A stretch of 64,000 nucleotides of DNA, taken from NCBI RefSeq assembly GCF_000812945.1, contig NZ_JSYM01000002.1, forward strand, positions 513,694 to 577,693, in the 5' to 3' direction. The position numbers and the translations under genes are program-made. The notes below the pieces were generated by a model, which was not told the DNA's origin, searched no databases, and saw only the letters and a list, made by a program, of their open reading frames with translations. Shown here one piece after another: positions 36,242 through 45,151 of this stretch. The stretch's first letter is position 1. The number at the start of each line of letters is the position of its first letter. The stretch comes from Flavobacterium sp. AED (GTDB lineage Bacteria; Bacteroidota; Bacteroidia; Flavobacteriales; Flavobacteriaceae).

Positions 36242-37903
36242 TTAGTGTCCTCCACCAACTTCTATTTCGTGTCCGATTCCTTGTTTTTCAAGTATTCCAA
36301 TTACTTTCCAACCGTAGAATGCTATAAAAGCAAAACATAGCACTGGGATGGCATATGAAGCGTGAATTCCAATGATATCAGCAAGTTTTCCTTGTAATGG
36401 AGGAATAATTCCACCACCTAAAATCATCATTACTAAGAATCCAGATCCTTGAGATGTATATTTTCCTAAACCTGCAATTGCTAGTGAGAAAATACATGGC
36501 CACATGATGCTTAAAAATAAACCACCACTCATAAAAGCAAAAATAGCGATTGTTCCTGTAGTGAATAAACCAATTAACATGGCAATCATTCCCATTAAAC
36601 CAAAAATCATTAAGGTTCTAGAAGGTTGATCTTTACCTAAAAAGAAACCAGCAATTTGGAAAATAATTACGAAAGCATAACCATATAATGGCGTAACATC
36701 TTGTCCTGAAATAGCATTAGCAGCCAAAACTACACCAAAAGCTACGTAAGGAATAACGATCAATAATATTTTTTTAAGTTGAGATGATGGGTTAAATACA
36801 GAAATTGCACCTGCCCAACGACCAATCATTAAACTTCCCCAATACATAGACATATAAGGAGCTAAAGCCGGCCCTGTAATTTTACCAAAAACATCAGTTT
36901 CTAATAATGAACCAAGATTACTACCAATAGTTACTTCTACACCTACATAAGTGAATAGTGCTAACATTCCTAAAACTAATTGAGGATATCTCATTGCACC
37001 CCAGCCTTCAGCATTTTTTTGTGCGGTTACATTAGAGAATAATAAGCCAATAACAACAACTAATAAGGTTGCTACAGATAGCCCTAAACCTAAATAATCT
37101 TTTTCTTTATTATCTATAAAACGAGTTATAAATTCAGGATCTTCATAACGGGAGAAGATATAAGCAAAAATAGCTACTAATATTACTGTAATAGCAATAA
37201 GTGTTTTCATTGCATTACGAGCTGTTTCAAAAGTAGAATCACTTTTTCCTGATGGTAATTTTTTAGAAAAATGGAATAATGCTGCAGCCAATAAAAAAAG
37301 TCCGCCAACAAATACATATAGAATTCTCATAGAATCCAATGAGTTTGCTTTTTGAGCGAATTCTTCAATACTTACTCCAGAAAAAACGCCAAATAAAGCA
37401 AAAGAAACAACTATTGGTCCTATTGTAGTTCCAAATGAATTGATTCCTCCAGCAAGATTCAATCTGCTTGATGCGCTGTGTGGCTCACCTAACGAAGCAG
37501 CAAAAGGCTGTGCGGAAGTTTGTTGTAAAGAGAAACCTAAAGCAACTATGAATAAAGCACCTAGAATGAATAAATAACTTCCTTGTGTAACAGCTAATAT
37601 CATTAAAGCAGCTCCAAAAGTACTAATCAATAATCCGTATATAATTCCTTTTTTGAATCCCCAAGCATTTAGAATATCATTTTTGGCTAAACTACTAAAA
37701 ATGAAAAGGAGTAAAGCTCCTATGTAATAAGCTCCATAAAAAGCAAAATCAATAAGTTGGCTTTGAAATTGGTCTAAGCCAAATTTGGCTTTACAAAAAG
37801 GGATAAAAACACCATTTGATGCTCCAATAAATCCCCAAAAGAAGAATACTGTAATTAAGGTATAAAGAGCCGAATTATTCGACTTCGTCTGTTCTGAATT
37901 CAT
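36242..37903 (-). CDS. FucP-family sugar:H+ symporter, candidate GlcNAc transporter
   Basis: This 553-residue inner-membrane MFS protein of the FucP/GluP group has [19 protein letters not shown] in its first helix region, the [16 protein letters not shown] helix, and [14 protein letters not shown], which is typical of the group. It is longer than FucP (438 aa) because of extra hydrophobic segments in the middle (about 205-330). Its position beside a LytTR regulator, SusCD, NagB and a hexosaminidase suggests GlcNAc uptake, as for NagP-type members. That substrate is inferred from context. The upstream region carries a minus-strand TATATTTA but no LytTR half-sites. Confidence 0.88.
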   Translation of the reverse strand: MNSEQTKSNNSALYTLITVFFFWGFIGASNGVFIPFCKAKFGLDQFQSQLIDFAFYGAYYIGALLLFIFSSLAKNDILNAWGFKKGIIYGLLISTFGAALMILAVTQGSYLFILGALFIVALGFSLQQTSAQPFAASLGEPHSASSRLNLAGGINSFGTTIGPIVVSFALFGVFSGVSIEEFAQKANSLDSMRILYVFVGGLFLLAAALFHFSKKLPSGKSDSTFETARNAMKTLIAITVILVAIFAYIFSRYEDPEFITRFIDNKEKDYLGLGLSVATLLVVVIGLLFSNVTAQKNAEGWGAMRYPQLVLGMLALFTYVGVEVTIGSNLGSLLETDVFGKITGPALAPYMSMYWGSLMIGRWAGAISVFNPSSQLKKILLIVIPYVAFGVVLAANAISGQDVTPLYGYAFVIIFQIAGFFLGKDQPSRTLMIFGLMGMIAMLIGLFTTGTIAIFAFMSGGLFLSIMWPCIFSLAIAGLGKYTSQGSGFLVMMILGGGIIPPLQGKLADIIGIHASYAIPVLCFAFIAFYGWKVIGILEKQGIGHEIEVGGGH

Positions 37904-38097
37904 AATTTTTTTTTTGGTTTTTTTAGTTTAATTATTTCTTTTTTTGCAGTAAGACAGTAAATATATTTGTTAAGTAAATTAAAAAAAAATTATTTAGAAT
38001 AAATATTCTTAAAATTATAGAATAATCACGTTTTATTAAAAAATGATGCTTTTTTTTTAGATTTTTTGCAATTTCAAATAAAATATTGAAATCACTT

Positions 38098-38799
38098 TTA
38101 TTCTAAAATTTTACTTTTTACATCTTTACTGTAATTTCGTCCTATAGGTAAAGTGTAAGAAAGTATTTGGATTCGGTTCCCCTCAATAGATTTTATTTTG
38201 TCAATAGCAATAGTATATGATTTATGGATTCTTACAAATCGATCCAATGGTAATTCCTCGGATAATGAAGTTAATGATTTGTGTGTAATATAGGTTTTGT
38301 CAATAGTCACAACCTTTATGTATTCTTTCATTCCTTCGATAAACAGAATTTCATCTATTGTTATTTTTACCATTTTTTTATCTACTTTGATAAAAATATG
38401 GGGTTCGATTCGATGCATCTCCGTTTTAATATTATTCTTTAAATTGATTTCTGTTGAAATCCTATTGATGCATTTAATAAATCGGGGTAATGGGATTGGC
38501 TTTACTAAATAGTCTAAAACGTCTAATTCATAGCTTTCGGCAGCAAATTCCCTAAAGGCTGTGGTGATTACAATTTTAGTTTTATACTCTATTAATCGGA
38601 TCAATTCAAAACCTGTCATCATAGGCATGTTGATGTCGAGAAATACGGCATCTACACTATTGTTATTGATAAACTCCAGTGCTTCCAGTGCATTGCTAAA
38701 CGTGCCAATAATTTCAAAATCCGCAAAATTGGTAAAATAATTCTGAAGGACTTTTATAGCTAATGGTTCATCATCTACTAAAACACATTTAATCTTCAT
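38098..38799 (-). CDS. LytTR-family response regulator
   Basis: This 233-residue regulator has a receiver domain (1-120) with acidic residues D9-D10, phospho-acceptor D55 (FLDINMP) and K100, followed by a LytTR DNA-binding domain (about 135-232) with IDEILFIEGMKEYIKV, RIHKSYTIAIDKI and LPIGRNY. It is encoded 3' of, and overlaps by 11 bp, the kinase gene. LytTR proteins bind pairs of 9-bp direct repeats. Matching pairs occur upstream of susC and nagB in this window, so it most likely activates the adjacent amino-sugar locus. Confidence 0.93.
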   Translation of the reverse strand: MKIKCVLVDDEPLAIKVLQNYFTNFADFEIIGTFSNALEALEFINNNSVDAVFLDINMPMMTGFELIRLIEYKTKIVITTAFREFAAESYELDVLDYLVKPIPLPRFIKCINRISTEINLKNNIKTEMHRIEPHIFIKVDKKMVKITIDEILFIEGMKEYIKVVTIDKTYITHKSLTSLSEELPLDRFVRIHKSYTIAIDKIKSIEGNRIQILSYTLPIGRNYSKDVKSKILE

Positions 38800-39841
38800 T
38801 ATGAATAGGTATTTGTAAAGAGATGATATAATAATTGAACTTTACTTTATGTTCGAAAGTGTATTGGTTTTTGAAAATTAATTTCAACCGCTTCTTAGTG
38901 TTTATTAGACCGATACCTTTTTTTGTTTTTGTATGCTGTGAAAGTACAAAATTATTCAGAATTTCAAAACTCAAGACAGTTCCATTAATGACTTTACAGT
39001 TAATCTTTATTTTAAGGTTGTCATTATTTATGCCACCATGTTTAAACGCATTTTCAACAAGAGATATAAAAAGTAAAGGTGGAACTTTAATTTCATCAAT
39101 ATTAGAATCTATATTTATGGCTACTTCTACGTTTTCAAAACGAAGTTTTTCGATTTCAATATAATTCTGAATATAATTAATTTCATTTATCAAAGGAACA
39201 AATTTAGGTCCTTCAATATCGTATAGAACATATTCCATCAATTTTGAAAGCTTTATAATCACATCTGGAACTTTATCAGAGGATTCAAGCGATAAAGCGT
39301 ACAAATTATTTAAAGTATTAAAGAAGAAATGAGGCTGAATTTGATTTTTTAAATATTTCAATTCAATTTTAGATTGATTCTCTTTTATAGCTCTATTTCG
39401 TTCCCTTTCCTTAAGCCAGATTAAAGTTAAATATACCGAAGATGCGATTGCAAGCACATAAATTTCACCAATGCATACAGCTACAATATGATTCAATTCA
39501 AAAGGTTTGTATTCTCTGTTGGCTTCTGGCCAAATATCTTCAGAAATGATATAATAGGTTAATTCAGTTTTCAATAAATAAACCACCATTAAACTCAATA
39601 GTAATCCTAAACTATATTTAAAATATTTTGAAGTTAATACATAGCGAGGTATAAGGAAATATAAATTGAAATATACTAATGGAATGTGAAGTGAAAATTC
39701 TAAAATATTAGATTTTAATGAATATCCATAATCATTAAAATAAGCGCCCCAACGAAGAAAGTTCATTAAAAAAAACAATCCCCAAAACCAAAAATGGTTC
39801 TGAAGTCTGATATCGAATTTTATTTCTTTTTTTTTGCGCAC
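38789..39841 (-). CDS. LytS/YehU-type sensor histidine kinase
   Basis: This 350-residue membrane kinase has four predicted helices (about 16-36, 46-66, 76-97, 121-143), no large extracytoplasmic domain, a short coiled linker, and a His_kinase domain with H171 in QIQPHFFFNTLNNL. A degenerate HATPase follows, with the N box LVENAFKHG and the G box KGIGL. It presumably phosphorylates the LytTR regulator whose gene overlaps its 3' end. The signal may be sensed in the membrane, for example through transporter activity. It diverges from susC across 276 bp holding the LytTR site. Confidence 0.93.
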   Translation of the reverse strand: MRKKKEIKFDIRLQNHFWFWGLFFLMNFLRWGAYFNDYGYSLKSNILEFSLHIPLVYFNLYFLIPRYVLTSKYFKYSLGLLLSLMVVYLLKTELTYYIISEDIWPEANREYKPFELNHIVAVCIGEIYVLAIASSVYLTLIWLKERERNRAIKENQSKIELKYLKNQIQPHFFFNTLNNLYALSLESSDKVPDVIIKLSKLMEYVLYDIEGPKFVPLINEINYIQNYIEIEKLRFENVEVAINIDSNIDEIKVPPLLFISLVENAFKHGGINNDNLKIKINCKVINGTVLSFEILNNFVLSQHTKTKKGIGLINTKKRLKLIFKNQYTFEHKVKFNYYIISLQIPIHNED

Positions 39842-40018
39842 TTTTTTACTTAATAATTAATGGTTTATACATTAAAATAGGGGTTCTTAATTTTTTTACA
39901 ACTTTAATCAATTTGACAATAAAAAACACCTTTTTTTAAATAAAAATATCAAAAAATAGAAAACAGGTAAAAAAAACACATAAAAAGCGTACTTGAAAAA
40001 CGTATTGTTGACAAAATT

Positions 40019-40090
40019 ATGTCGTTGGTTTAAAATAAAGTACAGTTGGTATAAATTATTTTTTTTAGAATACCCTTAAAGATAAATTTA
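40019..40090 (+). promoter_or_regulatory. susC promoter with LytTR direct-repeat operator
   Basis: Half-sites GTTGGTTTA (40024-40032) and GTTGGTATA (40045-40053) are direct repeats with a 12-bp spacer. ACAGTTGGT around the second fits the published LytTR consensus [TA][AC][CA]GTTN[AG][TG]. A -7-like box TAAATTTA follows at 40083-40090, 29 bp after the second half-site. The same arrangement with identical spacing precedes nagB (44902-44973). Confidence 0.75.
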
Positions 40091-40117
40091 CCCCATAACT
40101 AACAAAAACCTTTCAAA

Positions 40118-43100
40118 ATGAAACAAATTATCTTAATCTTTATGATTATTTTTACTTCGCAAGTTATGCTTGCACAAGTAAAAACTGTCAAAGGTTCAGT
40201 GACCGATGCTGTCGGTTCACCATTGCCTGGGGCATCTATTACAGTACAAGGAGAATCAAAAGGAACTATTACCGATTTTGACGGTAATTTTTCTATTGAA
40301 GTGCAAAAAGGAAAGACCTTGGTGATTTCTTACCTTGGCTCAGAAACCCAAAAAGTTCTAGTGGGTGACGATAGTACTATTAAAGTACAATTGAAAGAAG
40401 CTGCTTCTACAGCACTTACAGAAGTAGTGGTAACTTCTCTTGGTATCAAGAAAACCAGAAAATCATTAACGTATTCCGCTCAAGAATTAAAAGGAGAGGA
40501 ATTGACACGTGTTAAAGATGCAAATATCATTAATACTATTGCGGGTAAAATTGCGGGTGTTGCCGTGACAAAAAGTGCTGGTGGTACAGGTGGTTCTACA
40601 AAAGTGGTTATTAGAGGAAATTCTTCTGTGAGTAACAACCAGCCACTTTATGTAATTGATGGTATTCCTTTGTTTAATGGAACTTCAGGACAGCCTAATA
40701 GTGCTTTTGGAGATACAGCAGGTGGAAACCGTGATGGAGGAGACGTTGTGTCTCTTATTAATCCAGATGATTACGAAGGGATGACAGTTCTTAAAGGAGC
40801 TGCTGCATCTGTATTGTACGGAAGTCAAGGTGCAAATGGAGTAATTTTACTTTCTTCTAAAAAAGCAAAAGAAGGAAAATCAAATCTTAAAGCTTCGTCA
40901 GTAACTACTTTTGAGTCGGCGGCATATTTGCCAAAATTTCAAAATGAATATGTTGCTGTAGCAGGAGGTGAAGAAACTTGGGGAGCAAAAGGAGCTTCTA
41001 ATGACCATGTGAAAGATTTCTTTGATACTGGAAACACACAAATTACTTCATTGGCTTTTTCTTCGGCTTCAGCAATATCATCTACTACTTTATCTTATGC
41101 TAATACTAGTGGATCTGGAATTATACCAGGAAGTGGTTTAAAGAAAAATAATTTTGGGATTCGTCAAACCGCAAAATTTTTCAATGATAAATTGAATGTT
41201 GCCGCTAATGCAAATTATACTACTCAAAAAGTCATCAATAGACCCGTAAATGGACTGTATTTCAATCCTTTGACCGGCGTTTATTTGATGCCAAGAGGGA
41301 ATGATTTTAATGCCTACAAAGAAAACTTCGAAGTTTTTGATCCTTCAAGAAATATGATGGTTCAAAACTGGATGACTAACAGAGACATTCTTCAAAATCC
41401 ATATTGGGGAATCAATAGAAATAAGTCAGAAGATACCAATCAATTTTTTAACGGATCGATTGCTTTAGATTACAAAGTAAATAACTGGTTAAGTGTTGCT
41501 TCAAGATACAGTTACAATCGTGTAGAAAGTGGTTTTGATAAAAAGATATATGCCACTACACAAGGTACTTTATCTCACACAAACGGAAGATACATAAACG
41601 TGAATACTTTAAGCACACAACGCTATGGTGATTTGATTGCTACAATTAATACAAAATTCAATGAAGATTTTAGTTTTAATGCTAACGTAGGAACAAGCAT
41701 TACCAATACAATTGGAAATCAAAGAACAACTTTGGATTCTGGTATTGGCGGAGGTTTACAAATTGCAAACTGGTTTACATTGGGTAATTTTGTGAATAAT
41801 GCAGGAAATTTACAAACGTTAGATTCTTCGAAAGAAGTACAATCTGTTTTTGCAGCTACTACTTTTGGATATAAAGACATGTTGTTTTTAGATCTTGCGG
41901 CAAGAAATGATTGGTCTTCTACATTAGTAAATACAAATAATTCCGGTTTCTTTTATCCGTCTGTGGGTGTAACTGCTATTATTAGCGAAATGACAACTTT
42001 GCCAGATTTTATTAATTACGGAAAAGTTCGTGCCACTTATGCACAAGTAGGGAATGATATTTTTCCTTTTGTTACTTCTCCAACTAATGGTTTTACTTCA
42101 GAAGGTAATAAGCCTGCAATTGCAGCTCCAAAACCTGGAACGTCATTGCGTCCAGAATTAAAATCAGAAGTTGAAATTGGAACAGAATGGAGAATGTTTA
42201 ATAACAGACTTGGATTCGAATTGTCTTATTATAACTCAGAAACTAAACATCAATATTTACAAATTCTTGCTCCACTAACAAATCCGCTTGGTGTAAAGTA
42301 CTACGGTATTAATGCAGGTAGTATTAAAAACGTAGGTTTTGAAGCTGTAGTTACCGGAAAAATTGTTAAAACCGATAAGTTCTCTTGGGATGCAACGGTA
42401 AATTATTCTCAAAATAAAAATACAGTTAAAGAAATTCCAGCTGAATTAGGAGGAAAAGTAATTTTAACTGAAGCTGGAGTGAATAACTACCGTTACGTTT
42501 TAGAACAAGGAAAACCCTATGGTGTTATTGAAGGTGTAAATATTAAAAGAGATGCTCAAGGTAGAGTACTGTTAAATGCTGATGGAACAATTCAAAAAAC
42601 AGGTTTTGAAGAAGTAGGAAATTCAAATCCAGACTTTATGTTAGGTTTTTCTAACTCATTTAAATTTGGTTCTTTCTTTGCAAATGTACTTATCGATGGA
42701 AGATTTGGTGGGAACGTAATGAGTTTAACTGAAGCTATAAATGACGAATTTGGAGTATCAAAAGCTACAGGAGATGCTAGAAATGCTGCTGGAGTTGCTA
42801 TTAATGCAGTTTATCCTGATGGTTCTGCTTATGCAGGAAAATATCCAGCAGAAAGTTATTACAAACAAACCGGCGGTAGAGCAGGAGCAACAGGAGAATA
42901 TGTTTATAGTGCTACCAATGTAAGCTTAAGAGAAGTTTCAATAGGGTACACCTTTAATACTAAAAGATTGCCTTTCTTACAAACAGCCAGTTTGTCATTA
43001 ATTGCCAGAAATTTAGGTTTTATTTACAAAGATGCTCCATTTGATCCTAATATTTCATTAAGCACTGGGGAAGGTTTACAAGGTATTGATGTTTACGGAA

Positions 43101-43147
43101 TGCCATCTACAAGAAGTATCGGTCTTAATTTAAACGTAACTTTCTAA
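40118..43147 (+). CDS. SusC/RagA-type TonB-dependent outer-membrane transporter
   Basis: This 1009-residue transporter has a signal peptide (1-19, ending VMLAQ), a carboxypeptidase-regulatory-like domain (about 22-100, [21 protein letters not shown] in parts), the TonB-box region ([15 protein letters not shown]), the SusC plug ([34 protein letters not shown]), and a 22-strand barrel ending NVTF. It imports oligosaccharides with the SusD lipoprotein, whose gene begins 10 bp downstream. The neighbouring hexosaminidase and NagB suggest GlcNAc-containing oligomers such as chitooligosaccharides. The leader predicted from the LytTR promoter is about 20 nt. Confidence 0.95.
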   Translation: MKQIILIFMIIFTSQVMLAQVKTVKGSVTDAVGSPLPGASITVQGESKGTITDFDGNFSIEVQKGKTLVISYLGSETQKVLVGDDSTIKVQLKEAASTALTEVVVTSLGIKKTRKSLTYSAQELKGEELTRVKDANIINTIAGKIAGVAVTKSAGGTGGSTKVVIRGNSSVSNNQPLYVIDGIPLFNGTSGQPNSAFGDTAGGNRDGGDVVSLINPDDYEGMTVLKGAAASVLYGSQGANGVILLSSKKAKEGKSNLKASSVTTFESAAYLPKFQNEYVAVAGGEETWGAKGASNDHVKDFFDTGNTQITSLAFSSASAISSTTLSYANTSGSGIIPGSGLKKNNFGIRQTAKFFNDKLNVAANANYTTQKVINRPVNGLYFNPLTGVYLMPRGNDFNAYKENFEVFDPSRNMMVQNWMTNRDILQNPYWGINRNKSEDTNQFFNGSIALDYKVNNWLSVASRYSYNRVESGFDKKIYATTQGTLSHTNGRYINVNTLSTQRYGDLIATINTKFNEDFSFNANVGTSITNTIGNQRTTLDSGIGGGLQIANWFTLGNFVNNAGNLQTLDSSKEVQSVFAATTFGYKDMLFLDLAARNDWSSTLVNTNNSGFFYPSVGVTAIISEMTTLPDFINYGKVRATYAQVGNDIFPFVTSPTNGFTSEGNKPAIAAPKPGTSLRPELKSEVEIGTEWRMFNNRLGFELSYYNSETKHQYLQILAPLTNPLGVKYYGINAGSIKNVGFEAVVTGKIVKTDKFSWDATVNYSQNKNTVKEIPAELGGKVILTEAGVNNYRYVLEQGKPYGVIEGVNIKRDAQGRVLLNADGTIQKTGFEEVGNSNPDFMLGFSNSFKFGSFFANVLIDGRFGGNVMSLTEAINDEFGVSKATGDARNAAGVAINAVYPDGSAYAGKYPAESYYKQTGGRAGATGEYVYSATNVSLREVSIGYTFNTKRLPFLQTASLSLIARNLGFIYKDAPFDPNISLSTGEGLQGIDVYGMPSTRSIGLNLNVTF

Positions 43148-43157
43148 TCAAAAAATC

Positions 43158-44738
43158 ATGAAATTAAATACTATAAAAAGAACAGCTATTTGTATTTCCT
43201 TGCTTGCTGCAGTGAGTTGTACAGATAATTTTGAAGAAATAAATACTAATCCAAACGGTATTACCCAAGAATTATTAGAACAAGATTTTAATCATATAAA
43301 AGGTTCATTTGGACCAATGTTCAATAATATAATAGTTCTTACACCAGAATGGAAATACCAAGTCCAACAAGGATTACAAGGAGATATTTGGTCAGGTTAT
43401 ATGGCTACAGGAACTGCATTTAGAGGAGGAACAAACAATACTACTTATGATCTTGTAGACGGTTGGAATGGTTTTGCTTGGGGATCCGCTTATGGAGATG
43501 TAATGTTTAATGCATACAATGTAGAACAAAAAGCAAAAGGGAAATACGATCAGTTTTATGCGCTCTCTTTGATTTTGAAAGTTGAAGGGATGCATAGGAT
43601 AACGGACACTTATGGACCTATTGTATATTCAAAATTTGGAACTACTGATCCGGTAATTGCTTATGATTCTCAAGACGAAGTTTACAATCAAATGTTCAAA
43701 GAATTAGATATTGCAGTTGCTGAATTGACAAAAAGAGTAGATGCAAATGAAGCTTCTACATTTGTAACTACTGATCTTTCATCTTATAAAGGGGATTATA
43801 AACAATGGGTTAAATTTGCTAATTCATTACGTCTAAGATTAGCCATGCGTATCGTTAAAAAGAATCCAACTTTGGCGAAAGCGGAAGCAGAAAAAGCCAT
43901 TACTCAAAAATATGGAGTTATGACTGTAAATGCTGATACTTTCAAAGTGGTATCTCCTACATACAACAATCCAATTGCTACAATTAGTGCAGCTTGGGGA
44001 GACATTCGTATGTCAGCAGATATGGAATCAATAATGGGTGGTTATGCTGATCCAAGGTTACCAATTTTCTTTAATACATCAGTTCAATTTCCTGGTCAGT
44101 TCAAAGGAGTTCGTACTGGAATAGAAATTGCTGCTAAAGCTGATCATGTTGATTTTTCAGCGATTGGCCCAATTGTCAATTCAAAAGAGATTGTTTTGAT
44201 GAATACAGCCGAAGTATATTTATTAAGAGCTGAAGGAGCTTTAAGAGGTTGGAATATGGGTGGGACAGCTCAAAGTTTGTATGAAATGGGTATAACTGCT
44301 TCTTTCGATCAACATGGAGTTTCAGGCGCTACGGCTTACATTGCTGATAATGTGAAAACAGCAAAAGCGTATGTAGATCCTAATTTTCCGGCAAATAATG
44401 GTGCAGCATTAAATAATGTGACTGTTGCTTGGGATGTTGCTGCCACAAATGAAGTGAAGTTACAAAAAATCATTACTCAAAAATGGATTGCAGGTTTCCC
44501 GGAAGGGCAAGAAGCTTGGTCTGAATACAGAAGAACAGGATATCCAAAATTATTACCGGTTCTTAAAAACACAAGTGGAGGTAAAATTGATTCTAATTTA
44601 GGGGTAAGAAGGGTAAACTTTGTGCAGTCTGAAAAAGATGGAAATGCAGGTGGTGTAGCTACTGGACTAACAAAACTTGGTGGAGCTGATACAGGAGGAA
44701 CTAGACTTTGGTGGGATACTACCGGACCTAACTTCTAA
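43158..44738 (+). CDS. SusD/RagB-type surface lipoprotein
   Basis: This 526-residue lipoprotein (cysteine near residue 17 in AAVSCTDNFEEINTNPNG) forms the lid of the SusC transporter and binds glycan at the cell surface. It belongs to the SusD-like_2 type: NTNPNG near the N-terminus, YKGDYKQWVKFANSLRLRLAMRI in the helical core, the MNTAEVYLLRAEGALRGW motif, and a C-terminal QKWIAGFPEGQEAWSEYRRTGYP block in pieces. It directly follows susC and is followed by a terminator-like hairpin. Confidence 0.94.
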   Translation: MKLNTIKRTAICISLLAAVSCTDNFEEINTNPNGITQELLEQDFNHIKGSFGPMFNNIIVLTPEWKYQVQQGLQGDIWSGYMATGTAFRGGTNNTTYDLVDGWNGFAWGSAYGDVMFNAYNVEQKAKGKYDQFYALSLILKVEGMHRITDTYGPIVYSKFGTTDPVIAYDSQDEVYNQMFKELDIAVAELTKRVDANEASTFVTTDLSSYKGDYKQWVKFANSLRLRLAMRIVKKNPTLAKAEAEKAITQKYGVMTVNADTFKVVSPTYNNPIATISAAWGDIRMSADMESIMGGYADPRLPIFFNTSVQFPGQFKGVRTGIEIAAKADHVDFSAIGPIVNSKEIVLMNTAEVYLLRAEGALRGWNMGGTAQSLYEMGITASFDQHGVSGATAYIADNVKTAKAYVDPNFPANNGAALNNVTVAWDVAATNEVKLQKIITQKWIAGFPEGQEAWSEYRRTGYPKLLPVLKNTSGGKIDSNLGVRRVNFVQSEKDGNAGGVATGLTKLGGADTGGTRLWWDTTGPNF

Positions 44739-44760
44739 AAAGATAAGTATAGATTGAAAA

Positions 44761-44805
44761 TAAAAATGGTGTAAGTAATTCCTATTATTTACGCCATTTT
44801 TTATA
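44761..44805 (+). terminator. Terminator after susD
   Basis: AAAATGGTGTAA pairs with TTTACGCCATTTT (one G-T wobble) across a short loop, followed by T residues. It separates susCD from nagB transcription. Confidence 0.7.
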
Positions 44806-44901
44806 TCATAATTTTTTTAGAGAATGAGTCTCTATAAAAGAATTTAAAATTGGTGTTATAAAAATAAGACCTATTTTTAAGAACGGATTATTGAATAAAT
44901 G

Positions 44902-44973
44902 ATGTCGTTTGTTTAAATTTTTTGACTGTTGGTATATTTTATTTTTTTAGGTAAAACGTTTTAGTTAGCTTTA
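44902..44973 (+). promoter_or_regulatory. nagB distal promoter with LytTR direct-repeat operator
   Basis: Half-sites GTTTGTTTA (44907-44915) and GTTGGTATA (44928-44936) have a 12-bp spacer, and a -7-like TAGCTTTA lies at 44966-44973, 29 bp downstream. Aligned with the susC site, the shared words ATGTCGTT, GTTTAAA and GTTGGTATA keep identical spacing over 72 bp. The intergenic region 44739-45151 otherwise holds the susD terminator, an AT-rich leader of about 170 nt, and a second promoter. Confidence 0.75.
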
Positions 44974-45069
44974 TACCACGATAAGCAAATAAAACCAAAA
45001 TCAATAGATTTTACTAAAAAAAAAATATTTTTTAGTTTCTAAAAGACTTATATAATTTAAATAAGTTTT

Positions 45070-45101
45070 TTGTGGCAGAATAAATCAACAGTTTATATTT
45101 G
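45070..45101 (+). promoter_or_regulatory. nagB proximal promoter
   Basis: TTG (45070-45072) and TATATTTG (45094-45101), 21 bp apart, fit the full Bacteroidota promoter, with a start about 45 nt before the nagB ATG. It has no LytTR site and may give basal expression. Confidence 0.65.
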
Positions 45102-45151
45102 TAATATGATTAATATCAACGAAGTAAGTAAATCGAATAAATAAAATAAAA

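Noticed and set aside
37996..38009. Palindrome AGAATAAATATTCT upstream of the sugar transporter as a LytTR or repressor operator
   Set aside because: It is pure A/T-rich sequence apart from two G-C pairs, has no GTTGGT half-sites, and such palindromes are expected by chance in this composition.
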